Assembly (NCBI RefSeq): GCF_040822085.1
Contig: NZ_CP162006.1
Location: 62,001-126,000 of the forward strand
Reading direction: 5' to 3'
Length of the DNA: 64,000 nucleotides
Source of the DNA: Rhodoferax sp. WC2427
Lineage (GTDB): Bacteria; Pseudomonadota; Gammaproteobacteria; Burkholderiales; Burkholderiaceae_C
The notes under the pieces are model-generated. The model had not been told where the DNA came from. It was given only the letters and a program-made list of their open reading frames with translations, and made no database searches. Position 1 is the stretch's first letter. Each line of letters begins with the position of its first letter. Both the position numbers and the translations under genes were made by a program. Positions 51,074 to 60,226 of the stretch are shown here, piece after piece.

Positions 51074-51781
51074 TCAGGCGGCGTGGCCGAAGAGTTCGAT
51101 CAGGTCGGGGGAATGGGTGGCTACGGTACCGAACTGCACTTGTGCTTCCAGGTGCTCCAGGTGCTCGCGCATCAAGCGGGTGGCGGCATCGACATCGCGC
51201 AGACGGATGGCATCCAGCACCGAGCGGTGTTCCTGGCAGCCACAGGTTCCGGCGCGGCTGCCAGGCAGGTCCACCGGGCCCCAGGTCATCAGGATCAGCG
51301 AAGTGCGCGACACCAGTTCGCGCAGGATGCGGCCCAGGGTCTGCTGCCCGGCGCGCTCGGCAATGGTCAGGTGGAAGTCGCCCGACATGCGGATGGCGTG
51401 GCGCACGTCGCCCCTGGCGCGGGCCGCCTCTTCCTCGGCGATGAAGTGCGACAAGATGGCAATGTCGGCCGGGGTGGCGACGGCCATAAAGCGCTCCAGC
51501 AGCGGCGGCTCCACCAGGCGACGGGCCTCGAAGACCTCACGCGCCTCTTGCTCGGTGGGCTGGGCCACGCAGGCACCGCGATTGGGCACCATGGTGACGA
51601 TCTGTTCGTTGGCCAGGCGCACCAGCACCGGGCGGATGCGGGTGCGCGACACGCCAAAAGCGGTGCCAAGTTTGTCTTCCACCAGCTTGGTGCCAGGCTG
51701 GAGCCGGTGGTCCAGGATGGCGGAGACGATGCGCTCGTAAATGTCGCTGTCGCTGAGCGCGGGAACGGGGGCGGTGGACAC
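51074..51781 (-). CDS. GntR family (FCD) transcriptional regulator
   Basis: 235 residues from a GTG start. Winged helix at about residues 12-75 (LGTAFGVSRTRIRPVLVRLA), FCD ligand domain after it (RHAIRMSGDFHLTIAERAG, DAIRLRDVDAATRLMREHLE). The GTG overlaps the stop of the permease gene by one base, so the regulator is in the transporter operon. It probably senses the transported compound or its product. Confidence 0.9.
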   Translation of the reverse strand: MSTAPVPALSDSDIYERIVSAILDHRLQPGTKLVEDKLGTAFGVSRTRIRPVLVRLANEQIVTMVPNRGACVAQPTEQEAREVFEARRLVEPPLLERFMAVATPADIAILSHFIAEEEAARARGDVRHAIRMSGDFHLTIAERAGQQTLGRILRELVSRTSLILMTWGPVDLPGSRAGTCGCQEHRSVLDAIRLRDVDAATRLMREHLEHLEAQVQFGTVATHSPDLIELFGHAA

Positions 51782-52653
51782 TATGGGCGGCCTTTTGATT
51801 TCTGACCCAAGAGCTTAACCAACAAAAGCGTGATACCCATCACGATAAACGACACCACAGTGGTCACCGTGCCGATGGCGTAGATCGACGGTGTGGTGAC
51901 GGTGGTGGTCAGGCCCTGCAGCTCCAGCGGCAGGGTGTTGACGTCGCCAATCGCCTGCGAGGTGCGGGCAATTTCGTCCCAGCTCAGGGTGAAACCGAAC
52001 ATGCCGATGCCCACCACCGAGGGCGCAATCAGCGGGAGCACCACGTGCTTGAAGCTCTGCCAGGGCGTGGCGCCCAGGTCGCGGGCGGCTTCCTCGTAGG
52101 CCGGGTTGAAGCGGTTGAAGATGGCAAACATGATCAGCAGGCCAAACGGCAGCGTCCAGGTGAGGTGCGCGCCCAGGGCCGAGGTGAACAGGCCCAGGGC
52201 GGTGCCGTATTCGTCCAGGATGTCCTGCATGCCCAAAACCTCCAGCGCCCATTTGATGCCACCGTCGAGCAGGCGAAACTCCAGGCCTATGCCCAGCGAC
52301 ACGATGATGGACGGCATGATCAGGCTGGCAATCACGATGAAAAACAGCGCATTGCCCCCCGCCAGCTTCTTGCGAAACGCCAGGCCGGCCAGCACCGAAA
52401 ACACCACCGTACAGGCCATCACCGCCAGGCCCAGGGCCAGCGAGCGGCGCAGGGCCGCGCCAATGTCCACCACGCCCAGGCCTTCGGCCAGCTTGGCAAA
52501 CCAGTGCAGCGACAGGCCGCGCAGCGGAAAGGTCAAACCGCCCTCAGGGCCCTGGAAGCTGAGGATGAAGATGACGAACATCGGGCCGTACATGAACAGC
52601 ACGAACAGGGCGAAAACAATCGCCAAAGGCACAAAACCGGGTGCGCGTTTCAT
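51781..52653 (-). CDS. ABC transporter permease (PotC type)
   Basis: 290 residues, six membrane segments, with the EAA loop YEEAARDLGATPWQSFKHVV of polyamine-type permeases. It is one base downstream of the other permease gene, within a potA-potD-potB-potC-like order on the minus strand. Actual substrate uncertain; the family carries polyamines, but also opines and other small cations. Confidence 0.92.
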   Translation of the reverse strand: MKRAPGFVPLAIVFALFVLFMYGPMFVIFILSFQGPEGGLTFPLRGLSLHWFAKLAEGLGVVDIGAALRRSLALGLAVMACTVVFSVLAGLAFRKKLAGGNALFFIVIASLIMPSIIVSLGIGLEFRLLDGGIKWALEVLGMQDILDEYGTALGLFTSALGAHLTWTLPFGLLIMFAIFNRFNPAYEEAARDLGATPWQSFKHVVLPLIAPSVVGIGMFGFTLSWDEIARTSQAIGDVNTLPLELQGLTTTVTTPSIYAIGTVTTVVSFIVMGITLLLVKLLGQKSKGRP

Positions 52654-52654
52654 C

Positions 52655-53566
52655 TCACAACTCCTTACGGATATCGACCAGCCGGGTCAGCGCCCAGATG
52701 ATCATCAGCACGATGGCCAGGAGGATCACCGCGTTGGCGGCGGCCAGGGGGAATTGCAGGTACGAGGTTTGCACCTGGATGATCTTGCCAATAGACGCGA
52801 TCTGTTGGCCGCCCATCACGCCCACGGTGACGAAGTCGCCCATGACGATGGTGATGACGAAGATGGAACCGATGATGATGCCGGTGCGCGACAGCGGCAC
52901 GATCACGTTCCACAGGGTTTGCCAGCCGCTGGCGCCGCTGTCGTTGGCGGCCTCCAGCAGGCTGCGGTCGATGCGCATCATGCTGTTGAAGATGGGCACG
53001 ATCATGAACATGGTGTAGAGGTGCACAAAGGCCAGCGTGACCGAAAAGTCGGAGAACAACAGCCACTCGATCGGCTTGTCCACCAGCCCGGCCCCCACCA
53101 GCCCCTGGTTGACCAGCCCGTTGCGCCCCAGCAGCGGCACCCACGAGATCATGCGGATCACATTAGAAGTCCAGAACGGGATGGTGCACAGCACAAACAG
53201 CAGCGTCTGCGTGCCTTGGGACTGGATGTGGAAGGCCAGAAAGTACGACACCGCAAAGCCGATCACCAGCGTGATCAGCCAGACCATGAAGCAGAATTTG
53301 AAGGTGGACAGGTACGTCTTGAGGGTGACGCACATCTCCGTGGTGTTGCCGCAACCGTCAAAAATCGAGATGTAGTTTTTGAAGGTGAAACCGGGCAGCA
53401 GCTCGTACTCGTTGAAGTCCCAAAAGCTGACCATGAGGATCAGCGCCAGTGGTACCAAAAAGAACACCGCAAACACCGCTGTCAACGGCGTGGCCTGCCA
53501 CCAGGCGGACAGGCTGCGGCCCGGCGCGGGGGTGGGCGAGGGGAGGGAGGCGGTGGGTGTGCTCAT
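52655..53566 (-). CDS. ABC transporter permease (PotB type)
   Basis: 303 residues, six membrane segments. The N-terminus has a Ser/Pro-rich tail before TM1 (AVFAVFFLVPLALILMVSFW). EAA-like loop LLEAANDSGASGWQTLWNVI. It has an unusually long loop with two Cys (DGCGNTTEMCVTLKTY) between the first membrane segments. The 212-base gap upstream carries two GC-rich repeats and a hairpin repeat. Confidence 0.92.
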   Translation of the reverse strand: MSTPTASLPSPTPAPGRSLSAWWQATPLTAVFAVFFLVPLALILMVSFWDFNEYELLPGFTFKNYISIFDGCGNTTEMCVTLKTYLSTFKFCFMVWLITLVIGFAVSYFLAFHIQSQGTQTLLFVLCTIPFWTSNVIRMISWVPLLGRNGLVNQGLVGAGLVDKPIEWLLFSDFSVTLAFVHLYTMFMIVPIFNSMMRIDRSLLEAANDSGASGWQTLWNVIVPLSRTGIIIGSIFVITIVMGDFVTVGVMGGQQIASIGKIIQVQTSYLQFPLAAANAVILLAIVLMIIWALTRLVDIRKEL

Positions 53567-53582
53567 GGATGTTCTGTCTGGT

Positions 53583-53612
53583 TCCCTCCCCAGCCGGGGG
53601 AGGGCTAGGGTG
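53583..53612. repeat. GC-rich palindromic intergenic repeat, site 3
   Basis: TCCCTCCCCAGCCGGGGGAG followed by GGCTAGGGTGGGGG. A short, diverged member of the family at 4911 and 33419, upstream of the PotB-type gene. Confidence 0.6.
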
Positions 53613-53632
53613 GGGGCTTGCCGGTTAAAGGT

Positions 53633-53684
53633 TTACTATCAAATGGGTAGCTACTCACGCTTATGGAATGGGCGGTAAGGGCCT
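53633..53684 (-). repeat. Two-hairpin intergenic repeat, copy 13
   Basis: Minus-strand copy: GGCCCTTACCGCCCATTCCA then TAAGCGTGAGTAGCTACCCA and TTTGATAGT. It lies inside the transporter operon between the binding-protein gene and the PotB-type gene, framed by two GC-rich repeats. Confidence 0.7.
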
Positions 53685-53714
53685 ATTTCTTATAAATTGG
53701 GCCTGTGCCACTGT

Positions 53715-53755
53715 GCCCCCACCCCGGCCCTCCCCCGGAGGGGGAGGGAGGAATC
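53715..53755. repeat. GC-rich palindromic intergenic repeat, site 4
   Basis: CCCCCACCCCGGCCCTCCCC and CGGAGGGGGAGGGAGGAATC form one self-paired unit. CCCCGGCCCTC and GAGGGAGGAA match the left half of site 2 almost exactly. It lies 24 bases beyond the end of the binding-protein gene. Confidence 0.7.
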
Positions 53756-53778
53756 ACCGCCCGTCGCGAGCGAGACCT

Positions 53779-55062
53779 TTACGCAGCTACAAACTCATTC
53801 CACTTCTGGACCATGTAGTTGTTTTCGTCCATCAGTGCGTTCCAGCAGGCGATGCCGCCCATGCGGGCTTCGTAGCTGCCGCCGTCGCGGGTCGCGCCGG
53901 TCTTGGCCAGCAGGTCGCCGTTCGGGCCCTTGATGTCCTGGGTGGCGGGCTTGCCTTCCATCCAGTAGGCCCACTCGTAAGCTTCCATCTTGGACTTGGC
54001 GGTTTCCAGCACGGCGCTGTAGTAGCCCTGGCGGTTGAGGTAGGCACCGGCCCAGCCGTCGAGGAACCAGTTGATGAACTCGTAAGCACCGTCCAGGGTC
54101 TTGCCCTTCAAGGTAGCTGGCAGGCCGAAACCGGCAGCCCAGGCGCGGTACCCTTCCTTCAGCGGCTGGAAGGTGCAGGCGATGCCCTTGGTGCGCACGG
54201 CGGTGACGGCAGGCGACCACATCGACTGGATCACCACTTCGCCGGACGACATCAGGTTGACCGACTCATTGAAGTCTTTCCACAGTGCGCGGAACTGGCC
54301 TTGCTTCTTGGCTTCGATCAGGGTCTTGATGGTCAGGTCGATTTCCTTCTTGGTCATGTTGCCTTTGTCAGGGTATTTGTAGATACCCATGGCTTCGACC
54401 ACCATCGCCGCGTCCATGATGCCGATGGAGGGGATGTTCAGAATTGCGGCCTTGCCTTTGAACTCGGGGTTCAGCAGCTCGGCCCAGGAGGTGATGGGGC
54501 GCTTGATCAGGTCGGGACGGATGCCCAGCGTGTCGGCGTTGTACACGGTGGGGATCAGCGACATGAACTGGGTGGGCGTCTTGGAGAACACCTTGGATTT
54601 CTCGCCTTCCAGGAAGATCACCTTCTTGGGCGCCGTGCCCTGGTCGCCCACGGCCTTGCCGTTGACCATGCCGGTGGTGAACAGGGTGGTGATCTTGTCG
54701 GCGTTCTTGATGCGCTTGACGTCAATGCCCTTGAGGTTGCCGGTGGGCACGATCTTCTTCAGCGAAAAGTATTCGGTGTCGATCAGGTCGAAGCTGTTGG
54801 GCGCGGTGACGGCGCGCTTGGTCACGTCGTCGGTGGTCACGGCCACGTACTGGATGGTGATGCCGGTGTCGGCCTTGAACTTTTCGGCAATCGCTTTGTC
54901 CTGGTTCACCGCGGTGCCCAGGTAGCGCAGCACGATGGGTTCAGCAGAGTGCACCGCCGGGAAGATGCCGGTGGCCAAAATGCCAGCCGTGCCCTTGAGC
55001 AGCGAGCGGCGCTGCATGGTGGCCTTCAAGGCATTGGTGGGTTCAGGAAGTACGTCGGACAT
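53779..55062 (-). CDS. ABC transporter substrate-binding protein (PotD-like, Tat signal)
   Basis: 427 residues from ATG 55062 (a TTG two codons earlier is less likely). The N-terminus MSDVLPEPTNALKATMQRRS ends in a twin-arginine-type motif RRSLLKGTAGI and a hydrophobic stretch to AVHSAEP, so Tat export is likely. The mature part matches the extracellular solute-binding family 1/PotD group (VLRYLGTAVNQ, SFDLIDTEYFSL, INWFLDGWAGAYLNRQGYY). Upstream are the ATPase and downstream the two permeases. Confidence 0.9.
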   Translation of the reverse strand: MSDVLPEPTNALKATMQRRSLLKGTAGILATGIFPAVHSAEPIVLRYLGTAVNQDKAIAEKFKADTGITIQYVAVTTDDVTKRAVTAPNSFDLIDTEYFSLKKIVPTGNLKGIDVKRIKNADKITTLFTTGMVNGKAVGDQGTAPKKVIFLEGEKSKVFSKTPTQFMSLIPTVYNADTLGIRPDLIKRPITSWAELLNPEFKGKAAILNIPSIGIMDAAMVVEAMGIYKYPDKGNMTKKEIDLTIKTLIEAKKQGQFRALWKDFNESVNLMSSGEVVIQSMWSPAVTAVRTKGIACTFQPLKEGYRAWAAGFGLPATLKGKTLDGAYEFINWFLDGWAGAYLNRQGYYSAVLETAKSKMEAYEWAYWMEGKPATQDIKGPNGDLLAKTGATRDGGSYEARMGGIACWNALMDENNYMVQKWNEFVAA

Positions 55063-55094
55063 GGTCAAAACTCCTAGGGTTGCGGGTAGAAAAA

Positions 55095-56171
55095 TTAAGC
55101 GGCGACAGGAACAGATACGGGGCCGAGCGGGTGGGCGGCCTCGGGGGCCCAGGCCAGTTGCACAGCTTCGGCCACGCGGTAGGGGCGGGCGGCAAAGCGG
55201 GCTTCGGACACCATCACCGAGAACTCGGCGGTGGAACTGGCGGTCTGGGCCACGCCGGGTTTTTGCAGGCCCAGCAGCACATAGGTGCCCTGGTACTCCA
55301 CATCGCTGACCACGGCGCGGATGTTGTCGGGGCCGTCGGCCACGGCGGCCTCTGGCGGGATGATTTGCATGTGGTCGGTGCGCACACCGATCTTGCCGCG
55401 TGGCGTGTCCAGCACGTTGTGGCCGCCCATGAAGCGCGCCACAAATTCGCTGGCCGGGCGGTTGTAGACCTCGTGCGGGCTACCCACCTGCTCGATCAAC
55501 CCATGGTTCATCACCACCATGGTGTCGGCCAGGGCCATGGCTTCTTCTTGCGAGTGGGTGACGTGGATGAAGGTCAGGCCCAGCTCTTTCTGCCAGCGGC
55601 GCAGCTCGGCGCGCATCTGGATGCGCAAAAACGGGTCGAGGGCCGACAGGGGCTCATCGAGCAGCAGCACCTTGGGCTGGGTGATCAGCGCACGGGCCAG
55701 GGCCACGCGCTGCTGCTGGCCGCCCGACAGCTCGCTGGGCGTGCGGTCTGCCAGGTGGCCCATGGCCACCCGCTCCAGCAAATCCTTGGCCTTGGCATGC
55801 CGCTCGGCCTTGTCCATGCCCTTCATCTTCAGGCTGAAGGCCACGTTGTCGAGTGCGCTGAGGTGTGGAAACAGCGCAAAGCTCTGGAACATCATGGCCG
55901 TGCCGCGCTCGGCAGCAGGCAGGTCGGTGATGTTGCGGTTTTCCAGCAGGATGTCGCCGCTGGTAACCGACTCGTGTCCGGCCACCATGCGCAGCGTGGT
56001 GCTTTTGCCGCAGCCCGAGGGCCCCAGCAAACAACAGTAACTGCCGCTGGCGATGCGCAGGTTGATGGTGTCAACGGCCGGCTTGGACGACCCATAGCGC
56101 TTGGTCAGCGCAATGATTTCGATGGCCGAAGGTGCGGTAGTAGAAGTGGAAGGGGGGGTAGGAGCGGGCAT
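55095..56171 (-). CDS. ABC transporter ATP-binding protein (PotA type)
   Basis: 358 residues. Walker A GPSGCGKST at 50-58, Q-loop in MFQSFALFPHL, signature LSGGQQQRVALARAL, Walker B VLLLDEP, switch His in VTHSQEEAMALAD, then a TOBE domain (VVSDVEYQGTYVLL). The protein starts with a Pro/Ser/Thr-rich tail. First gene of the minus-strand operon ATPase, binding protein, two permeases, GntR, racemase. The 129 bases upstream hold the direct repeats TGCGTAC (56206 and 56226), possible regulator sites. Confidence 0.93.
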   Translation of the reverse strand: MPAPTPPSTSTTAPSAIEIIALTKRYGSSKPAVDTINLRIASGSYCCLLGPSGCGKSTTLRMVAGHESVTSGDILLENRNITDLPAAERGTAMMFQSFALFPHLSALDNVAFSLKMKGMDKAERHAKAKDLLERVAMGHLADRTPSELSGGQQQRVALARALITQPKVLLLDEPLSALDPFLRIQMRAELRRWQKELGLTFIHVTHSQEEAMALADTMVVMNHGLIEQVGSPHEVYNRPASEFVARFMGGHNVLDTPRGKIGVRTDHMQIIPPEAAVADGPDNIRAVVSDVEYQGTYVLLGLQKPGVAQTASSTAEFSVMVSEARFAARPYRVAEAVQLAWAPEAAHPLGPVSVPVAA

Positions 56172-56300
56172 ACCCGTCCCCTATGCATAGGCCGTGCCAG
56201 CTCTGCGTACCGTGCGATTGTGAAATTGCGTACAAAACTGCACCGGGAATGTGCGCAATCTACCCCTGCACCGACAGAACGCGCAGGCTTGGTGCGCTAG

Positions 56301-56951
56301 CTACCGGCTATTTGCCGCAATCTGCCGCAAAGCCTGCTCAAACACCTCGGGCGGCTGGCCTCCAGAGATCAGATGCCGGTCGTTGATGATGATGGCGGGC
56401 ACGGAATGGATGCCTTGGCTGGTATAAAACTCTTCGCGTTGGCGCACTTCCTCGGCAAATGCGCCGGATTCCAGAATCTCCCGCGCCCGCACCGGGTCCA
56501 GCCCCACCTGTTCGGCCACCTGCACCAGCAAGGCGTGGTCGCTGGGGTTTTGCCCCAGGGTGAAGTAGGCATCGAACAAGGCTTGTTTCAGGGCGTGCTG
56601 GTGGCCTTCGAGCTCGGCCCAGTGCAGCAGGCGGTGCGCGTCGAAGGTGTTGTAGATGCGGTTGCGCTGGCCCAGGTTGAAGGTAAAGCCCAGTTCCGCC
56701 CCGCGGGCGCGGATGTTTTCCTTGTTGGCCGCCGCCTGGGCCGGGGTGGAGCCGTATTTGCGCGCCAGGTGCTCGGTGGTGTCTTCGCCTTCCGGGGCCA
56801 TGTGCGGATTCAGCTCGAATGGCTGGAAGTGCAGCGTGGTGGTGATGCTGTCTGCCACGCGCTCCAAAGCCTGTTCCAGCGACTTCAAACCCACCACACA
56901 CCAGGGGCAGGACACGTCCGAGACGAAATCAATTTTGAGTTGGGTTGCCAT
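56301..56951 (-). CDS. DsbA-family oxidoreductase (FrnE-like)
   Basis: 216 residues, no signal peptide, so cytoplasmic. Active site CPWC at 15-18 (VSDVSCPWCVVGLKSLEQAL), then the helical insertion, and the cis-Pro region GIHSVPAIIINDRHLISGGQ. This is the FrnE/HCCA-isomerase-like branch of the DsbA family, thiol-disulfide oxidoreductases often linked to oxidative stress. It reads away from origin-like copy 2, just as the glutaredoxin-like gene reads away from copy 1. Confidence 0.9.
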   Translation of the reverse strand: MATQLKIDFVSDVSCPWCVVGLKSLEQALERVADSITTTLHFQPFELNPHMAPEGEDTTEHLARKYGSTPAQAAANKENIRARGAELGFTFNLGQRNRIYNTFDAHRLLHWAELEGHQHALKQALFDAYFTLGQNPSDHALLVQVAEQVGLDPVRAREILESGAFAEEVRQREEFYTSQGIHSVPAIIINDRHLISGGQPPEVFEQALRQIAANSR

Positions 56952-56964
56952 ATTTTTCCTGGTC

Positions 56965-57190
56965 TTGAAAAGCTGTGGATAGTTCCGGCATAACCGGACA
57001 GTTATCCACAGGGAACGCGGTGATTGAAAAGTTGTTCATTTTGGCGTGACACCAGAAAAGCAAGGTCACGCACACCTGGCAACATGGGATAAGCTGTTGA
57101 TTTAAAAGAACAAAACAGGCTTACCCACAGAAGAGCCGCATGCTTACTACTACTACTATGTATTAATAGAACCATTAGAAGAATAGCCAA
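56965..57190 (-). other. Origin-like element, copy 2 (inverted)
   Basis: Minus strand, same order as copy 1: TTCTTCTAATGGTTCTATTA, triplet run TAGTAGTAGTAGTAA (57144-57158), near-box TGTGGGTAA (57121-57129), conserved block GCGTGACCTTGCTTTTCTG, DnaA box TGTGGATAA (57002-57010) and near-box CTATCCACA (56974-56982). Block GCGTGACCTTGCTTTTCTG is identical to copy 1 over 19 bases. The rest of the 750-base gap, 57191-57701, holds the porin promoter region and a small inverted repeat (ACTTAG/CTAAGT near 57390-57406). Confidence 0.65.
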
Positions 57191-57701
57191 ACACAAAGTC
57201 CGTTGGAAACGGGTGGATTTTGGGTCCGGCCGGTGCGTTCTTTGGCCCCTTTTCTCGGCTAACAGTTTTGCTCCAGAGAAAAGCCGCGGCATGTGTTCTG
57301 TATCCCCGAAGTCCGAGCTGGTGCACAGGGCACCCACGAAGGGGTGCTTATGTAAATTTTTTGTATAAAAGCAACAAATTAGTACAAACACTTAGTTTGG
57401 CTAAGTAACTAAATTTCTAAAGTTGCGGTGTCCGAAAGTGCTCCACAAACCGCATACAAAGCGAATTTTGTGAGTGAAAGAGGCAGGTGTTGCTACGTCC
57501 CTGTGTTTGCCTGCATGTCTGGAATGCAGGTTAAATATGTGTAAATTTGTAAATATCATGTAACTTACTTACATAAGCTACAAAGAAATTTACGGTGCGT
57601 TTACAAATGCCTTCCGGGGGCTGGCGTGCGGGCCGGCATTTTCAGGATCTCGTGGCTGGAAGATTTCTTCTGGCCAACCCCAAAACCAATGGAGTCCCAA
57701 G

Positions 57702-58970
57702 ATGAAGTTCTTTAAATTGCGAGCCACCGTCGCCGCCGCATCGTTGTTGGCCGCTGGTGGCCATGCTTTTGCCCAGGCGGCAAACGACGTGCCTGTGGAT
57801 CCCACGTTGGAGAAGCAGATCACCCAGGTGGTCAAGAAGGTCACCGATGCCACCGGCCTGGAGTTCACCGGCTACCTGCGCACCGGTTTCTATTCGGCAG
57901 CGAACGGCCAGGCCAAAGGTGGCTACTCGCTCGGTGGTGACCTGCAAAAGTACCGTCTGGGCAATGAAGGCGACAACTATTTCGAAGTCCTGATCGGCAA
58001 GAACTGGGACCTGGGTGGCGGCCTGAAGTGGGGCGTGCACTGGATGCCCAACTACTACAACGGCGATACTGGCACCCCCCAAATCTATTCCGATATCAAG
58101 GGGCTGGACTTTGCGCCCAACGTCAGCTTCTGGGCGGGTCAGCGCTTCCACCGCGTGCAAGACATCCATATCGTGGACAACTGGCTCATGCAAGACGGCG
58201 ACAACTACGGTGCCGGTGCCGATGGCATCGACGTAGGCTTTGGCAAGTTGAACCTGGCGGTGTACAGCGACGGCAGCTCGGGCAACAGCAACAAAAGTAC
58301 CAATAATGCGCGCCGCGCCAACTTCCAGTTGCGCGACATGCCGGTCAACCCTGGCGGCAAGCTGACCCTGACCGGCGGCGTGGTGAATGGCACCTTTGCC
58401 CAGGGCTCGAATGGTGGCGCATTGGGCCTGCTGCACAACCAAAGCGATTTCATAGTGCCGGGCATGAACAACTCCTTGTTCCTCCAGGGATCGACGGGCC
58501 ACGCCAGCCTGAGCGGCCAGTTCTACAACCTGGACGACTCGGCGGGCGTAGCGGCCGCAGGTGCCAAGCAAAGCCGCGTCGTGGACGTGATCAACTGGCA
58601 AAACGGCCCGTTCGGTGGCCAGGCTTTGCTGGGTTACCAAACCCTCAAATTGGACAATTCGCCGACCCAGAAAGATCTGTCGTTTGGTGGACGTGTCTCT
58701 TACGGTGTGGCCAAGAACGTCAAGCTGCTGGGTGAACTGGGCCTAACCCAGCGCAAGATTGACGGCCAAGACAAGCAGCACCTGACCAAGGGCACGTTTG
58801 CCGTGGCTTTCTCGCCCAACACCGACTTCTGGACCCGTCCTGAGTTCCGCGTGTACGCGACCCGTGCCAACTGGAACGATGCAGCTGCGGCGGCCAACAG
58901 CTCCTCGTTTGGTGCCAATGGCCGCACCAAAGCCACCACGGTGGGTGTGCAAGTCGAAGCCTGGTGGTAA
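57702..58970 (+). CDS. LamB-like maltoporin (outer-membrane sugar porin)
   Basis: 422 residues. Signal peptide 1-25 (RATVAAASLLAAGGHAFAQA), a short coiled coil (~35-48), then an 18-strand-type beta barrel ending in an aromatic residue (QVEAWW). It matches LamB strongly around SFWAGQRFHRVQDIHIVDNW and GADGIDVGFGKLNLAVY. LamB-type porins let oligosaccharides cross the outer membrane; the protein probably serves the two sugar ABC systems of the region. No transporter genes are adjacent. Followed by a strong terminator. Confidence 0.9.
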   Translation: MKFFKLRATVAAASLLAAGGHAFAQAANDVPVDPTLEKQITQVVKKVTDATGLEFTGYLRTGFYSAANGQAKGGYSLGGDLQKYRLGNEGDNYFEVLIGKNWDLGGGLKWGVHWMPNYYNGDTGTPQIYSDIKGLDFAPNVSFWAGQRFHRVQDIHIVDNWLMQDGDNYGAGADGIDVGFGKLNLAVYSDGSSGNSNKSTNNARRANFQLRDMPVNPGGKLTLTGGVVNGTFAQGSNGGALGLLHNQSDFIVPGMNNSLFLQGSTGHASLSGQFYNLDDSAGVAAAGAKQSRVVDVINWQNGPFGGQALLGYQTLKLDNSPTQKDLSFGGRVSYGVAKNVKLLGELGLTQRKIDGQDKQHLTKGTFAVAFSPNTDFWTRPEFRVYATRANWNDAAAAANSSSFGANGRTKATTVGVQVEAWW

Positions 58971-59000
58971 GCCCTTAGTTTTTGCGAGGAACTGAGTTTT

Positions 59001-59050
59001 GCCCGTGCCGGTGCCGTTATCTCCAACGGTACCGGCACGGGCTTTTTGTT
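59001..59050 (+). terminator. Rho-independent terminator after the porin gene
   Basis: GCCCGTGCCGGTGCCGTT and AACGGTACCGGCACGGGC form an 18-base stem with one or two mismatches around ATCTCC, followed by TTTTTGTTTTT. Confidence 0.93.
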
Positions 59051-59065
59051 TTTGAAATGGAAGCT

Positions 59066-59890
59066 ATGAGAAATCCCCACCCATGGATCACCACGGCGGT
59101 TTGCGCTGCCAGCCTGCTGCTTGTACCCACGGCCCACGCAGGCCTGTTCGATGGACTGTTTGGCACCAGCAAGGCGGGCGATGCCAGCCAGCGGACCAGC
59201 TGGGAGATCCACGACTTTTCCAGCGTCCAGCTGGCACCGCGCGAGGCCGGGACAGCCGACAACCGGCATCCGGCGTTGATTGCGGCCCGCACGCTGGAAC
59301 AGCTGCTGTCCTCGGTGCGCACCACCGTCGGCAAGGTATCCCAGCCGCTCATGACGCCCTACGAGGCCGAGCAGGTGTCTGAACCCTTGGCGCAGGCCCT
59401 GGCCAGCGCTACACCGGGCCAGGATGTGCTGCTGCTGAGCAGCGAGCGGCGCGTCAAGAACTCCATCGAACCGCCCATGGCCGTGACCGCCCGCGTGTTC
59501 GTCAATGCCGATGGCCTGCAACTGGTGGTGCGCGATGCGCGTTTTGATTTTTACGACAAGTGGCGTGGCACGGGTATCACGCCCAGTTTTGGCTACGGCT
59601 CGCGCAGTACGGCGGGCTCGGCGCAATTGCAGAGTAATCTGGGCACCAACCCCCGGGCCGACTGGCTGGCGTTTCCGCTGACGGCCGCCATGGCCCCTGC
59701 GCTGGTGCCTGCCCCTGTGCCGACACCCGCCCGCGCCAGTGTGGCTGCTCCGCTACCTGTGCAGCGTGATGCCGCCTTCTATGACGCCCAGGAACTGCGC
59801 CTGCAAAAACTGAAAAGCCTGCGTGAAAAAGACCTGATCACCGACCAGGAGTACCAGCAGAAGCGCCAGGAGATCCTGAAAGATATGTGA
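59066..59890 (+). CDS. Exported SHOCT-domain protein
   Basis: 274 residues. Signal peptide 1-24 ([20 protein letters not shown]). A middle region with [20 protein letters not shown] and [14 protein letters not shown] is unassigned. A Pro/Ala linker (~215-240) leads to a C-terminal SHOCT-type helix pair ([20 protein letters not shown]). ATG 59057 is a possible alternative start; neither has a strong ribosome binding site and the terminator of the porin gene ends just upstream. Its end overlaps the convergent YkgJ-like gene by 53 bases. Function unknown. Confidence 0.8.
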   Translation: MRNPHPWITTAVCAASLLLVPTAHAGLFDGLFGTSKAGDASQRTSWEIHDFSSVQLAPREAGTADNRHPALIAARTLEQLLSSVRTTVGKVSQPLMTPYEAEQVSEPLAQALASATPGQDVLLLSSERRVKNSIEPPMAVTARVFVNADGLQLVVRDARFDFYDKWRGTGITPSFGYGSRSTAGSAQLQSNLGTNPRADWLAFPLTAAMAPALVPAPVPTPARASVAAPLPVQRDAAFYDAQELRLQKLKSLREKDLITDQEYQQKRQEILKDM

Positions 59891-60164
59891 CTGGTTCGCC
59901 CGGCCGGGTGGCAATTTCCAGCTGCGTGAGGTAGCGCATGGCGTGCCCGTTGCTGCTGCCGCACATGTCCCGTGCGGGCTGTAGCTGGCCGCACACCGCC
60001 GGGCGCTCGGGCTGGCCAAAAATGCGGCACAGGTTGGCCGCGTCAAGCTGCACGCAGCGCACCCCGGCGGGCTTGCTGATGCCGTCCACCACCGGCATGC
60101 CGGGGATGGGCGAGCTGATGCTGGGGGCAATGCAGCAGGCGCCGCAGCCTAGTCTGCATTCCAT
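59838..60164 (-). CDS. YkgJ-family cysteine cluster protein
   Basis: 108 residues. Cysteine motif CRLGCGACC (3-11), GVRCVQL, LCRIF, AVCGQL and MCG give an iron- or zinc-type cluster pattern; SISSPIPGM and PERPAVC match the family closely. It is a small protein of unknown function, seen in many proteobacteria. The last ~18 codons overlap the 3' end of the SHOCT gene. Confidence 0.85.
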   Translation of the reverse strand: MECRLGCGACCIAPSISSPIPGMPVVDGISKPAGVRCVQLDAANLCRIFGQPERPAVCGQLQPARDMCGSSNGHAMRYLTQLEIATRPGEPVTYLSGSPGASAGTPGR

Positions 60165-60166
60165 GG

Positions 60167-60226
60167 GTTTACTATGGTTTTAGTAGCTGCTCATGCTGAT
60201 GGAATGAGCATGAGAGGCCGATTAGG
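60167..60226 (-). repeat. Two-hairpin intergenic repeat, copy 14
   Basis: Minus-strand copy: AATCGGCCTCTCATGCTCAT, TCCATCAGCATGAGCAGCTA, CTAAAACCATAGTA. Stem CTCATGCT/AGCATGAG is perfect around nine bases. Its first bases contain the TAA stop (60222-60224) of the FMN reductase gene. Confidence 0.8.

Noticed and set aside
57002..57391. 129-codon minus-strand open frame in the porin upstream gap
   Set aside because: It spans the origin-like element and the AT-rich region, has no ribosome binding site and no recognisable domain.
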